Assembly (NCBI GenBank): GCA_963732775.1
Contig: CAVTAR010000004.1
Location: 433,288 to 497,287 of the forward strand
DNA from: CAVRQM01 sp963732775
GTDB taxonomy: Bacteria > Pseudomonadota > Alphaproteobacteria > Acetobacterales > Acetobacteraceae
Reading direction: 5' to 3'
DNA length: 64,000 bases
The position numbers were made by a program, and so were the translations under genes. The notes below the pieces were generated by a model. It had not been told where the DNA came from and did no database searches. It saw nothing but the letters and a program-made list of their open reading frames with translations. The stretch's first letter is position 1. Every line of letters begins with the position of its first letter. Shown here in pieces: positions 1 to 7,850 of the stretch.

Positions 1-59
1 GCGCTGCCGGCGAGCCCGGCCGCGAGGGCCGCCGCGGTGGCGAGGTAGATCATTCTCAT
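1..59 (-). CDS. Sugar ABC transporter substrate-binding protein, N-terminal fragment
   Basis: Only the first 19 codons lie in the window; the gene runs off the left edge. They read MRMIYLATAAALAAGLAGS, a short basic start followed by an Ala/Leu-rich hydrophobic stretch, as in a Sec signal peptide. It lies 49 bp downstream of a ribose-type permease and ATPase on the same strand, the usual place for the periplasmic binding protein of such importers. The function is therefore inferred from context and the signal peptide; no mature sequence is visible. ATG codons two codons apart (59 and 53) are both possible starts. Confidence 0.6.
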   Translation of the reverse strand, partial: MRMIYLATAAALAAGLAGS

Positions 60-108
60 GTCGTTTCCTCCGTTTCTGGTTGGGGTCGAGAGCCGGCGCC
101 GGCCGCGG

Positions 109-1131
109 CTATTCCCGCCGTTGCCGCCGCAACTGGCCGAGCAGCACGGCCAGGATGATGAAGGCGCCGACGAAGATGCCCTGGTAGTTGGAATCCACGC
201 CGGCCATCAGCAGCGAGTTGCGGATCACCTCGATCAGCGCCGCGCCGATCACGGCGCCGCCCGCGCCGCCGGCGCCGCCCATCAGGTCGGCGCCGCCGAT
301 GACCGTGGAGGCGATCACGCGCAACTCGTAGCCGGTGCCGAGCGCGTTGATGGCCGAGCCCTGCCAGGCCAGCGTCAGCAGGCCGGCGATGGTCGCGCAC
401 AGCGCCGAGAACAGGTAAGCCTGCAGCTTCACCCGCCGCACCGAGACGCCGGTGAGGCGGGCCGCCTGCGCGTTGCCGCCCACGGCGTAGAGGTGCCGCC
501 CCCATTGCGTGGCGGCGAGCGCCCAGGCCAGCCCCGCGGCCATCAGCAGCAGCGTCCAGACCGGTGTGGCGACGCCGAGCCAGGCGCCGCCGCCCATGGT
601 GAAGAACCAGTCGGAGTGGCTGCCGAACTCGTAGATCATCTTGTTCTGGCTCAGCACGACGGCCACCGAGCGCAGGATGGCGAGCGTGCCCAGCGTGACC
701 ACGAACGAGGGCAAGCCGACATAGGCCACCAGCGCGCCGTTCAGCAGCCCGCACAGCGCCCCGGCGCACAGGCCGCCGGCGATGGCCGGCAGCGCGCCGA
801 GATCGGCGTGCATGATGACGCCGGCGACGATGGCCACGACCCCCATGATGGAGCCGACCGACAGGTCGATGCCGCCGGTGATGATCACCGTGGTCATGCC
901 GAGCGCCATGATGGCGACGAAGCTGAAGTTGCGGGTGACGTTGTAGAGGTTCGCGCCCGAGGCGAAGGCGTCCGGCTGCAGCCACGACATCAGCGCCACG
1001 ATCGCGGCCAGCGCCACCGTGATCCAGACGGCCTGGTTGCCGAGCACGGTGCCGAGCCAGCCGCTCTGGCGGTGGCCCAGCACGTCCTCGATCGCGACGC
1101 TGCCCTGGGTCGCGGTCGTGTCAGGCGGCAT
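109..1131 (-). CDS. Ribose-type sugar ABC transporter permease (RbsC family)
   Basis: Inner-membrane permease of a carbohydrate (CUT2) importer, 340 aa, the normal length for the family. Multiple hydrophobic segments are visible. The family hallmark GGIDLSVGS lies near residue 86, with the cytoplasmic loop motif GGNAQAARLTGV and the C-terminal GAxIIEVIxN-like segment. The N-terminal ~30 residues are polar before the first membrane helix. The ATG overlaps the 3' end of the upstream ATPase gene by 11 bp, so the two are probably translationally coupled. A binding protein begins 49 bp downstream. The sugar cannot be read from the sequence. Confidence 0.92.
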   Translation of the reverse strand: MPPDTTATQGSVAIEDVLGHRQSGWLGTVLGNQAVWITVALAAIVALMSWLQPDAFASGANLYNVTRNFSFVAIMALGMTTVIITGGIDLSVGSIMGVVAIVAGVIMHADLGALPAIAGGLCAGALCGLLNGALVAYVGLPSFVVTLGTLAILRSVAVVLSQNKMIYEFGSHSDWFFTMGGGAWLGVATPVWTLLLMAAGLAWALAATQWGRHLYAVGGNAQAARLTGVSVRRVKLQAYLFSALCATIAGLLTLAWQGSAINALGTGYELRVIASTVIGGADLMGGAGGAGGAVIGAALIEVIRNSLLMAGVDSNYQGIFVGAFIILAVLLGQLRRQRRE

Positions 1132-1861
1132 GGATCGAGCCCACGATGAGGCCGGTGATCTCGTCCGGGCTGCTGTCGGCGATCGCCTTCTCGGCCACCT
1201 TGCGCCCCCGCCGCATCACCACCACGCGGTCGCAGACCGAGAACACGTCGGGCATCCGGTGGCTGATCAGCACCACCGCCACGCCCTGGTCGCGCAGCCG
1301 GCGGATCAGGTCCAGCACCTCGGCCACCTGCCGGACGGAGATGGCCGCGGTCGGCTCGTCGAGCAGCACGACGCGGCTGTTCGCCAGGCGGGTGCGCGCG
1401 ATCGCCACCGCCTGGCGCTGGCCGCCCGACATGCGGCGCACCAGGTCGCGCGGCCGGGTCTCGCTCTTCAGCTCGCCGAACAGTTCGCCGGCGCGGCGGT
1501 TCATCGCCGGGTAGTCCAGCACCCGGAACGGGCCGACCCGGCGGTACATCTCGCGGCCGAGGAACACGTTGGCCGCCGCGGTCAGGTTGTCGCAGAGGGC
1601 GAGGTCCTGGTAGACGATCTCGATGCCCTTCTGGCGGGCCTCCAGCGGGCGGTGGAAGTGGACCGGCTCGCCGGCCACCAGCATTTGGCCGGAACTGGGC
1701 GGAAAGTTGCCGGCGATGATCTTCACCAGCGTGGACTTGCCGGCGCCGTTGTCGCCCATCAGGCCCAGCACCTCGCCCGGCTCGAGCGCCAGGCGCACGT
1801 CGGTCAGCGCCTGGATCGCACCGAAATGCTTGGAGATGTCCGTGAGTTCCAGGACCGGCAC
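1121..1861 (-). CDS. Sugar ABC transporter ATP-binding protein, single nucleotide-binding domain
   Basis: ATPase that powers the adjacent permease. It has one ABC domain (about 246 aa) rather than the duplicated RbsA form seen four more times in this window. Visible motifs are Walker A GDNGAGKST, signature MSGGQRQAVAIAR, Walker B VVLLDEPTAA and the switch His in LISHR. I prefer the GTG at 1861, just before VLELTDISKHFG, because it gives the family length, has a G-rich stretch upstream and avoids overlap with the divergent amidase gene. An ATG at 1924 would add an unusual Cys-rich leader (MPDCIYCCG) and overlap the amidase start. It is first in the operon ATPase, permease, binding protein. Confidence 0.88.
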   Translation of the reverse strand: MPVLELTDISKHFGAIQALTDVRLALEPGEVLGLMGDNGAGKSTLVKIIAGNFPPSSGQMLVAGEPVHFHRPLEARQKGIEIVYQDLALCDNLTAAANVFLGREMYRRVGPFRVLDYPAMNRRAGELFGELKSETRPRDLVRRMSGGQRQAVAIARTRLANSRVVLLDEPTAAISVRQVAEVLDLIRRLRDQGVAVVLISHRMPDVFSVCDRVVVMRRGRKVAEKAIADSSPDEITGLIVGSIHAA

Positions 1862-1910
1862 GCGCGCCCCCACCCGCGCCGCGTCGCGCGCGGCTTGACC
1901 GCAGCAGTAG

Positions 1911-3521
1911 ATGCAGTCCGGCATCCCCGCAAGTGAGGCCAGCGCAGTAACGAGCCAGGCGGCAGCGCAATGCGATATCGAGGCCGCCGCCCGCCTGGCC
2001 GGTGTCGCCACCACCGCGGGCGAGCGCGCGCTGATGGCCGAGGCGCTGTCCGAGCAGCGCCGGCTGGCGCTGCTGCGCCGTGCCCATGGGCTGCCGCCGG
2101 ACCTGGCGCCGGCGACCTGCTTCGACCCGCGCCCGCCGGGTTTCCGCGCGCCCGCCGCCGGCCGGTTCGCGCCGCCCGACCTCGCGCCACTGCCGCTGCC
2201 GCAAGACCCCGCCGACATCGCCTTCGCGCCGGCGGCCCGGCTCGGCGACTGGATCTCGCGCGGCGCGCTGAGCGCCGAGCGGCTGGCGACGATCTACCTC
2301 GACCGCATCGCCCGCCACGACCCGGCGCTGCTGGCGTTCGCCCGCGTCACCGCCGGGACTGCGTTGGATCAGGCCCGCCGCGCCGACGCCCTGCTTGCGC
2401 GGGGCGATCGCCGGGGGCCGCTGCACGGGGTACCCTATGGCTGCAAGGACATCCTCGACACCGCTGGCATCGCGACCGAGCGGGGCGCCGAGCCCTTTAT
2501 CGGCCGCGTGCCCGAGACCGACGCGGTGGTGGTGCGGCGGCTGGCCGACGCGGGCGCGGTGCTGCTGGGCAAGACCAGCGTCGGCGCGCTGGCCTCGGGC
2601 GACGTCTGGCACCGCGGCCGGACGCGCAATCCGTGGCAGCCGGAGCAGGGGTCGAGCGGCTCCTCGGCCGGCTCGGCGGCGGCTGTGGCGGCCGGACTGT
2701 GCGGCTTCGCGCTTGCCACCGAGACGCTGGGCTCCATCGTCTGCCCGTGCGAGCGCTGCGGCACCGCCGGCCTGCGCCCCAGCTTCGGGCGGGTGGCGCG
2801 CACCGGCGCGATGCCGCTCGCCTGGTCGCTCGACAAGATCGGCGCCATCGCCCGCGACGTGACCGACGCGGCGCTCGTGCTGGCCGCCATCAACGGCGCG
2901 GATGCCGGCGACCCGTCCTCACGCGAGATCGCCCTGGGGTGGCAGCCGGGCGCGCCTGGCGGGTGGCGGCTCGGCTGGTATCCGGCCGACCTCGCCGACC
3001 CCGCGGCGCATGCGCTCGACCGGGCCGCGCTCGAGGCAGCGCGGGCGCTCGGCTGCGTGCTGGTGCCGCTGGAGCGGCCGGACCGCCCCTATGCCGCGCT
3101 GGAGCACATCCTGCACGCCGAGGCCGCCGCCGCGTTCGAGGAGCTGACGCTGTCGGACGGCGACGACCTGCTCGCCCGGCAGGACGCGAAGGCGTGGCCG
3201 AACACTTTTCGCGCCGCGCGGTTCCTGAGCGCCGTGGACCACGTGCAGCTCGACCGCCTGCGCCGCCAGGTGATGCTGGACATGGACGCGGCGTTCGCCG
3301 GGGTGGACGCCATCATCGGCCCGGCGCAGGTCGGGCCGATGCTGACCATCACCAACTTCACCGGCCACCCCTGCCTCGTGCTGCGCGCCGGTTTTCGCGA
3401 CGCGCGCACGCCGCACGCGACCTGCCTGTGGGGCAGGCTGTTTGACGAGGGCACGATCCTGTCGCTCGGGCTGGCGCTGGAGCGGGCTCTCGGCGTATCG
3501 CAGCGCCGACCCGACCTTTAG
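1911..3521 (+). CDS. Amidase (amidase signature family)
   Basis: Cytoplasmic amidohydrolase of the amidase signature family, 536 aa. The Ser-cisSer-Lys triad is visible: the Lys in GVPYGCKDI, the cis-Ser in the Gly/Ser-rich GSSGSSAGSA segment and the nucleophile Ser in TETLGSIVCP. A Met/Ala-rich N-terminal extension of about 100 residues precedes the catalytic core. The substrate is unknown; relatives act on aliphatic or aryl amides or allophanate. It diverges from the sugar importer to the left. A small Mop/TOBE gene follows 9 bp downstream with its ribosome site overlapping the stop codon region, so the two form an operon. Confidence 0.85.
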   Translation: MQSGIPASEASAVTSQAAAQCDIEAAARLAGVATTAGERALMAEALSEQRRLALLRRAHGLPPDLAPATCFDPRPPGFRAPAAGRFAPPDLAPLPLPQDPADIAFAPAARLGDWISRGALSAERLATIYLDRIARHDPALLAFARVTAGTALDQARRADALLARGDRRGPLHGVPYGCKDILDTAGIATERGAEPFIGRVPETDAVVVRRLADAGAVLLGKTSVGALASGDVWHRGRTRNPWQPEQGSSGSSAGSAAAVAAGLCGFALATETLGSIVCPCERCGTAGLRPSFGRVARTGAMPLAWSLDKIGAIARDVTDAALVLAAINGADAGDPSSREIALGWQPGAPGGWRLGWYPADLADPAAHALDRAALEAARALGCVLVPLERPDRPYAALEHILHAEAAAAFEELTLSDGDDLLARQDAKAWPNTFRAARFLSAVDHVQLDRLRRQVMLDMDAAFAGVDAIIGPAQVGPMLTITNFTGHPCLVLRAGFRDARTPHATCLWGRLFDEGTILSLGLALERALGVSQRRPDL

Positions 3522-3530
3522 GAGGCCGCC

Positions 3531-3740
3531 GTGAGACTGTCCGCCCGCAACCAGATCGCCGGGACCATCGCCGAGGTGACGCCGGGCGCCACCACCACGC
3601 ATGTCCGCATCGAGGTCGCCGCCGGCCTGGTGCTGACGGCGTCCATCACCAACGAGGCGGCACAGGAACTCGGCCTGCGCGCCGGCATGAAGGCGACGGC
3701 GGTGGTCAAGGCGTCCGACGTGATGGTGGGGGTGGAGTAG
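3531..3740 (+). CDS. TOBE/Mop-domain molybdenum-pterin-binding protein
   Basis: Small 69-aa protein matching a single Mop (TOBE) domain, beginning MRLSARNQIAG and containing the typical VTPGATTTHVRIEVAAG and LTASITNEAAQELGL segments. Family members bind molybdate or tungstate as oligomers and act in storage or homeostasis. The GTG start is supported by AGGAGG overlapping the amidase stop codon, seven bases upstream. No other molybdate transport gene is nearby, so its link to the amidase is unexplained; it may simply be co-transcribed. Confidence 0.82.
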   Translation: MRLSARNQIAGTIAEVTPGATTTHVRIEVAAGLVLTASITNEAAQELGLRAGMKATAVVKASDVMVGVE

Positions 3741-3768
3741 CGCGCCGCCGGCACTCACGCGCGGCGCG
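3741..3768. terminator. Hairpin between convergent genes, possible bidirectional terminator
   Basis: CGCGCCGC at 3741-3748 pairs perfectly with GCGGCGCG at 3761-3768, with a 12-nt loop. It starts at the base after the Mop gene stop and covers the last codons of the convergent antitoxin gene. There is no T-run, so intrinsic termination is uncertain. Confidence 0.35.
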
Positions 3769-4087
3769 TCTGTGCTTCCACGTAGGTCCGCAGCACCGCG
3801 TTCATGCGCGTCTGCCAACCAGGGCCCTGGGATGCGAACCACTCGATCACGTCTGCGTCGAGATGTAGGCCTTGGTGGCGCACGCGCGCGGTCGTCCAGA
3901 AGCTCTCGTCCAGCAGCGCTGCATCGGGGTCGCTGCTGGCCGCCGCCTCGATCTCGGCGTCCGTCTCCGCCTCCACCCGCGCCCAGTCGGTGCCGCCATG
4001 AGACAGACGGTAACTGCCGTCCGGCTGCTCGACCAGCACGCGCGCGTCGTGCGTCAGGATCGCCCTCACCAGCCGGTCGTCGCTCAT
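3755..4087 (-). CDS. brnA: BrnA-family antitoxin
   Basis: 110-aa antitoxin of the BrnT/BrnA type II system. The C-terminal half carries the BrnA pattern: VRHQGLHLDADVIEWFASQGPGWQTRMNAVLRTYV, a ribbon-helix-helix-like DNA-binding segment. I chose the ATG at 4087 because AGGAGG lies 9 bases upstream; the TTG two codons earlier is less likely. It follows, and overlaps, a BrnT reading frame that lacks its central part, so this may be an orphan antitoxin. Known BrnA proteins repress their own operon and neutralise the BrnT ribonuclease. Confidence 0.82.
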   Translation of the reverse strand: MSDDRLVRAILTHDARVLVEQPDGSYRLSHGGTDWARVEAETDAEIEAAASSDPDAALLDESFWTTARVRHQGLHLDADVIEWFASQGPGWQTRMNAVLRTYVEAQTRRA

Positions 4088-4238
4088 AGGCAATAACCTC
4101 CTTTCGGCTTGCCCGGCGGGCGGAGATCAACCGCACATGCTCATGCGCCGCCTGCTCGAAGATTGGCAGGATGTCCTCGAAGGCGATCCCATGTTTCTGG
4201 CGGTTGGCGATGTCCTTGGCAGGATCCCACTCGAACAC
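4080..4238 (-). pseudogene. brnT: BrnT toxin remnant with internal in-frame deletion
   Basis: The frame begins VFEWDPAKDIANRQKHGIAF, the conserved BrnT N-terminus, and then runs directly through FEQAAHEHVRLISARRASRKEVIAYE, the conserved C-terminus. The central ~35-40 residues that normally form the beta-sheet core are missing, without loss of frame. The frame also has no stop before brnA and continues through the antitoxin start. The likely start is the GTG at 4238; an upstream TTG at 4292 is possible. It is most likely an inactivated RNase toxin. The deletion is clean, unlike the one-base indels elsewhere in the window, so it is probably biological. Confidence 0.65.
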
Positions 4239-4333
4239 GCCGCGCCTGTAGCGATCGTCCGTCGCGGCGGCAAGCGCCTTCTCTTCGCGCAATCGCGGTC
4301 CTATGCTCGGCTGCGAACGCGGGGAGGGTTGCC

Positions 4334-5764
4334 ATGCGCAATGTGCTGAAATTCTACATCGACGGCGAATGGGTCGATCCCGTCACGCCGGCGACGCTCG
4401 ACGTGATCGACCCGTCCACCGAGGAGCCGTGCGACACCATCTCGGTGGGCTCCGCCGCCGACGTGGACCGCGCGGTGGCGGCGGCGCGCCGGGCGTTCGC
4501 GAGCTTCTCGCTCAGCACCAAGGCGCAGCGCCTGGAACTGCTGCGCGGCATCCTCGCCGAATACATGAAGCGCTTCGACGACGTGGCCGACGCGCTGTCG
4601 ATGGAGATGGGCGCGCCGCGCGCGTTCGCCGGCAGCAGCCAGGCGCCGATGGGCAACCTGCACCTGGAGCAGATGATCCGCACGCTGGAGAGCTACGCCT
4701 TCGAGAGCATGAGCGGGTCCACGCTGATCGTGCGCGAGCCGATCGGCGTATGCGGGCTGATCACGCCGTGGAACTGGCCGATCAACCAGATCGTCTGCAA
4801 GGTGGCCCCGGCCATCGCCGCCGGCTGCACGATGGTGCTCAAGCCCTCCGAGGTCGCGCCGCTCAACGCGGTGATCTGGTCCGAGGTGATGCACGCGGCG
4901 GGAGTGCCGGCCGGCGTCTACAACATGGTGCAGGGCGACGGGCCGACGGTGGGCGAGGCGATGTCGTCGCACCCCGACATCGACTTCATGAGCTTCACCG
5001 GCTCCACCCGCGCCGGCATCCGGGTGGCGCAGGCGGCGGCGACCACCATCAAGCGCGTCGCGCAGGAGCTGGGCGGCAAGTCCGCCAACATCCTGCTGGC
5101 CGACGTCGATTTTTCTCGCGCGGTCAGCAAGGGCGTGGCGGGCGCGTTCGGCAACTCGGGCCAGTCGTGCAACGCGCCGACGCGCATGTTCGTGCCGGCC
5201 GAGCGGCACGACGAGGCCAAGGCGATCGCCAGGAAGGCCGCCGAGACGTTCCGCGTCGGGCCGCCGGGCGACCAGCAGACCGTGCTCGGACCGGTGGTCA
5301 GCGCCGTGCAGTACGAGAAGATCCAGCGCCTGATCGAGGCCGGCATCGCCGAGGGCGCCGAACTCGTGACCGGCGGGCCGGGCCGGCCGGAGCACCTCAA
5401 CCGCGGCTACTACGTCCGCCCCACGGTGTTCGCCGGCGTGCGCAACGACATGACCATCGCGCGCGAGGAGATCTTCGGCCCGGTGCTGGCGATCCTGCCG
5501 TACCGCGACGAGGAGGAGGCGATCGCCATGGCCAACGACACGGTCTATGGCCTGGCCGCCTACGTGCAGTCGGGCAGCCCCGAGCACGCCCGCGCGGTGG
5601 GGGCGCGGATGCGGGCCGGCAACGTGCACCTGAACTATCCGGCGTGGGATTCGGGCGCGCCGTTCGGCGGCTACAAGCAGTCCGGCAACGGGCGGGAATA
5701 CGCGAAGTTCGGTCTGGACGAGTTCCTGGAGGTCAAGGCGATGATCGGCTACGCGGCCGCCTGA
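4334..5764 (+). CDS. NAD(P)-dependent aldehyde dehydrogenase
   Basis: 476-aa aldehyde dehydrogenase superfamily enzyme oxidising an aldehyde to a carboxylate. The general base is Glu245 in ELGGKSAN, the nucleophile is Cys279 in GQSCNAP, and the cofactor-loop motif FTGST is at residues 221-225. The N-terminus MRNVLKFYIDGEWVDP fits the usual family start, with GGGGAGGG upstream of the ATG at 4334. Its stop overlaps the ATG of an SDR gene (TGATG), so they are coupled. The substrate is unknown; the position beside the pob/pca genes allows a role with aromatic or sugar-derived aldehydes. Confidence 0.9.
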   Translation: MRNVLKFYIDGEWVDPVTPATLDVIDPSTEEPCDTISVGSAADVDRAVAAARRAFASFSLSTKAQRLELLRGILAEYMKRFDDVADALSMEMGAPRAFAGSSQAPMGNLHLEQMIRTLESYAFESMSGSTLIVREPIGVCGLITPWNWPINQIVCKVAPAIAAGCTMVLKPSEVAPLNAVIWSEVMHAAGVPAGVYNMVQGDGPTVGEAMSSHPDIDFMSFTGSTRAGIRVAQAAATTIKRVAQELGGKSANILLADVDFSRAVSKGVAGAFGNSGQSCNAPTRMFVPAERHDEAKAIARKAAETFRVGPPGDQQTVLGPVVSAVQYEKIQRLIEAGIAEGAELVTGGPGRPEHLNRGYYVRPTVFAGVRNDMTIAREEIFGPVLAILPYRDEEEAIAMANDTVYGLAAYVQSGSPEHARAVGARMRAGNVHLNYPAWDSGAPFGGYKQSGNGREYAKFGLDEFLEVKAMIGYAAA

Positions 5765-6570
5765 TGCCGTCGAGCGCGCGCCCGAGACTGGTCGGGGACT
5801 GGCGCGGCCGGGTCGCGGTCGTCACCGGCGGCACGCAGGGCATCGGCGCCGGCATCGCGCGGCGGTTGGCGGAATGGGGCGCCGCCGGCGTGGTCATCTG
5901 CGGGCGCAATGCCGGGCAGGGTGCGGCGGTGCGCGCCGAGATCGAGGGCCTTGGCGCGACGTGCCTGTACGTGGAGGCGGACCTCGCCGAGGTGGCGGCC
6001 TGTGCCGAGGTGGTGGCCGCGGCCGAGCGCGGGTTCGGGCGGGTGGACGGTCTGGTCAACGCCGCCGGCCTCACTACGCGGGGCGGCGTCCTCGACGCGG
6101 ACGCGGCGCTGTGGGACCGCATCTTCGCGATCAATGCGCGAGCACCGTTCCTGCTGATGCAAGCGGCGGCGCGGCTGATGATCGCGGGCGGGCGGGGCGG
6201 GGCGATCGTCAACATCCAGTCGATGAACGCGCTGTGCGGCCACCCCAACCTCACCGTCTACTCGGCGTCGAAGGGCGCGCTGTCGACGCTGACGAAGAAC
6301 GCGGCGCACAGCCTGCGCGAGCACCGGATCCGGGTGAACGGCATCAACCTCGGCTGGGCCGACACGCCGGCCGAGGACGTGATCCAGCGCGGCGAGCATC
6401 CGGCCGGCGAGAACTGGCGCACGGCGGCCGAGGCGAGCCTGCCGTTCGGGCGGCTGATCAAGGTGGACGACGTGGCCGACCTCGCGGCCTATCTGCTGAG
6501 CGGCCACGCGGGGGTGATGACGGGGGCGGTGATCGACCACGAGCAATGGGTGGCCGGCGCGCCGCCGTGA
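5764..6570 (+). CDS. Short-chain dehydrogenase/reductase (SDR)
   Basis: 268-aa classical SDR. The nucleotide-binding motif is TGGTQGIGAG near residues 20-29, the NAG-like motif is NAAGLTTRGG, the catalytic Ser lies in NIQSMNAL and the catalytic pair is Tyr/Lys in YSASK. The C-terminal part (LGWADTPAEDVIQRGEHP) resembles sugar or polyol dehydrogenase SDRs. Translation is coupled to the aldehyde dehydrogenase through a TGATG overlap. The two may oxidise an alcohol to an aldehyde and then an acid in succession, which is inference. It converges with pobA, 12 bp downstream. Confidence 0.88.
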   Translation: MPSSARPRLVGDWRGRVAVVTGGTQGIGAGIARRLAEWGAAGVVICGRNAGQGAAVRAEIEGLGATCLYVEADLAEVAACAEVVAAAERGFGRVDGLVNAAGLTTRGGVLDADAALWDRIFAINARAPFLLMQAAARLMIAGGRGGAIVNIQSMNALCGHPNLTVYSASKGALSTLTKNAAHSLREHRIRVNGINLGWADTPAEDVIQRGEHPAGENWRTAAEASLPFGRLIKVDDVADLAAYLLSGHAGVMTGAVIDHEQWVAGAPP

Positions 6571-6582
6571 CGAACGGCGTGG

Positions 6583-7752
6583 CTAGGCGAGCAGGCCGGT
6601 GTAGTTCTCGGCCAGCGCCGCCTGCGCCGCGGTCGATCCGGCCAGGAAATCGAACTCCGCGCGCTGCATCCGCCGGGCGAAGCCGTCCGCCTCGGGGAAG
6701 ACGTGCAGCAGTGTGGTGAGCCACCACGAGAACCGCTCGGCCTTCCAGATGCGCCGGAGCGCGCGCGCCGAGTAGTCGTCGATCGCCGCCGCGCTGTGCT
6801 CGGCGTAGAACTCCATGAGTGCCCGTGCGAGCAGGCCGATGTCGGCCATCGCGAGGTTGAGGCCCTTGGCCCCGGTCGGCGGCACGATGTGCGCCGCGTC
6901 GCCGGCCAGGAACAGCCGGCCGAAGCGCAGCGGCTCGGCGACGAAGCTGCGCAGCGGCGCCACCGACTTCTCGACCGCCGGACCGGTGCACAGCGCCTCG
7001 GCCAGGGCGGGCGGCAGGCGGCGGCGAAGCTCGTCCCAGAACGCCGCGTCCGACCACGCCGGCGCCGAGTTGGTGGACGGCACCTGGATGTAGTGGCGAC
7101 TGCGCGTGGGCGAGCGCATCGAGCACAGCGCGAAGCCGCGCGGGTGGTGGGCGTAGATCAGCTCGTCGGCGACCGGCGGCCGATCGACCAGCACGCCGAG
7201 CCAGCCGAACGGGTAGGTCCGCTCGAACGTCGCGAGCGCCTCGGGCGACACGCTGGCGCGGGCCACGCCATGGAAGCCGTCGCAGCCGGCGATGAAGTCG
7301 CAGGCGAGCTCGTGCTCGGCGCCGTCGTGATGGTAGCGCACGCGCGGCCGGGTCGTGTCGAAGTCGTGCAGCGTGACGGCATGCGCGTCGTAGCGTGTGA
7401 CCGCGCCCGACGCCTCGCGCGCGAGCGTCAGGTCGCGGGTGAGTTCGGTCTGCCCGTAGACCATGACCGCGCGGCCGACCAGGGCCTGGAAGTCGATGCG
7501 GTGCAGGTCGCCGTCGAAGCCGAGGGTGCAGCCCTGGTGCAGCAGCCCCTCGGCGTGCATGCGCGCGCCGACCCCGGCGTGGTCCATCAGCGCCACCGTC
7601 CCGCTCTCCAGCACGCCGGCGCGGATGCGCGCCAGCACGTAGTTGCGCGAACGCTGCTCGAGGATGACCGCGTCGATGCCGGCCCGTTCCAGCAGCCGGC
7701 CCAGCATCAGCCCCGCCGGCCCGGCGCCGATGATCGCGACCTGTGTCCGCAC
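6583..7752 (-). CDS. pobA: 4-hydroxybenzoate 3-monooxygenase
   Basis: FAD-dependent hydroxylase converting 4-hydroxybenzoate to protocatechuate with NAD(P)H and oxygen. The 389-aa length matches PobA. The FAD motif IIGAGPAGLMLG is at residues 7-18. The second FAD/NADPH motif is GCDGFHG, and the GDAAHIVPPTGAKGLNLA motif near residue 285 is characteristic. The active-site segments TYPFGWLG and RSRHYIQVP are recognisable. The GTG at 7752 was chosen because it directly precedes the FAD strand; an upstream ATG at 7860 would add 36 residues that look non-coding. It lies 98 bp downstream of an AraC gene on the same strand and feeds the pcaGH genes downstream in the window. Confidence 0.95.
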   Translation of the reverse strand: MRTQVAIIGAGPAGLMLGRLLERAGIDAVILEQRSRNYVLARIRAGVLESGTVALMDHAGVGARMHAEGLLHQGCTLGFDGDLHRIDFQALVGRAVMVYGQTELTRDLTLAREASGAVTRYDAHAVTLHDFDTTRPRVRYHHDGAEHELACDFIAGCDGFHGVARASVSPEALATFERTYPFGWLGVLVDRPPVADELIYAHHPRGFALCSMRSPTRSRHYIQVPSTNSAPAWSDAAFWDELRRRLPPALAEALCTGPAVEKSVAPLRSFVAEPLRFGRLFLAGDAAHIVPPTGAKGLNLAMADIGLLARALMEFYAEHSAAAIDDYSARALRRIWKAERFSWWLTTLLHVFPEADGFARRMQRAEFDFLAGSTAAQAALAENYTGLLA

Positions 7753-7850
7753 GCGCGCCGTCCCCCCATCAGCAATCGCGGTAGGCTGGCCGCGGGGGGC
7801 CGGCGGGCCAATGCACGGATTGGGCGAAGGATTGCACATTCCGCAGCCCG

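Noticed and set aside
4109..4333. N-terminal extension of the aldehyde dehydrogenase
   Set aside because: The region is Arg-rich and covers the BrnT remnant on the other strand; a good ribosome site precedes the ATG at 4334.
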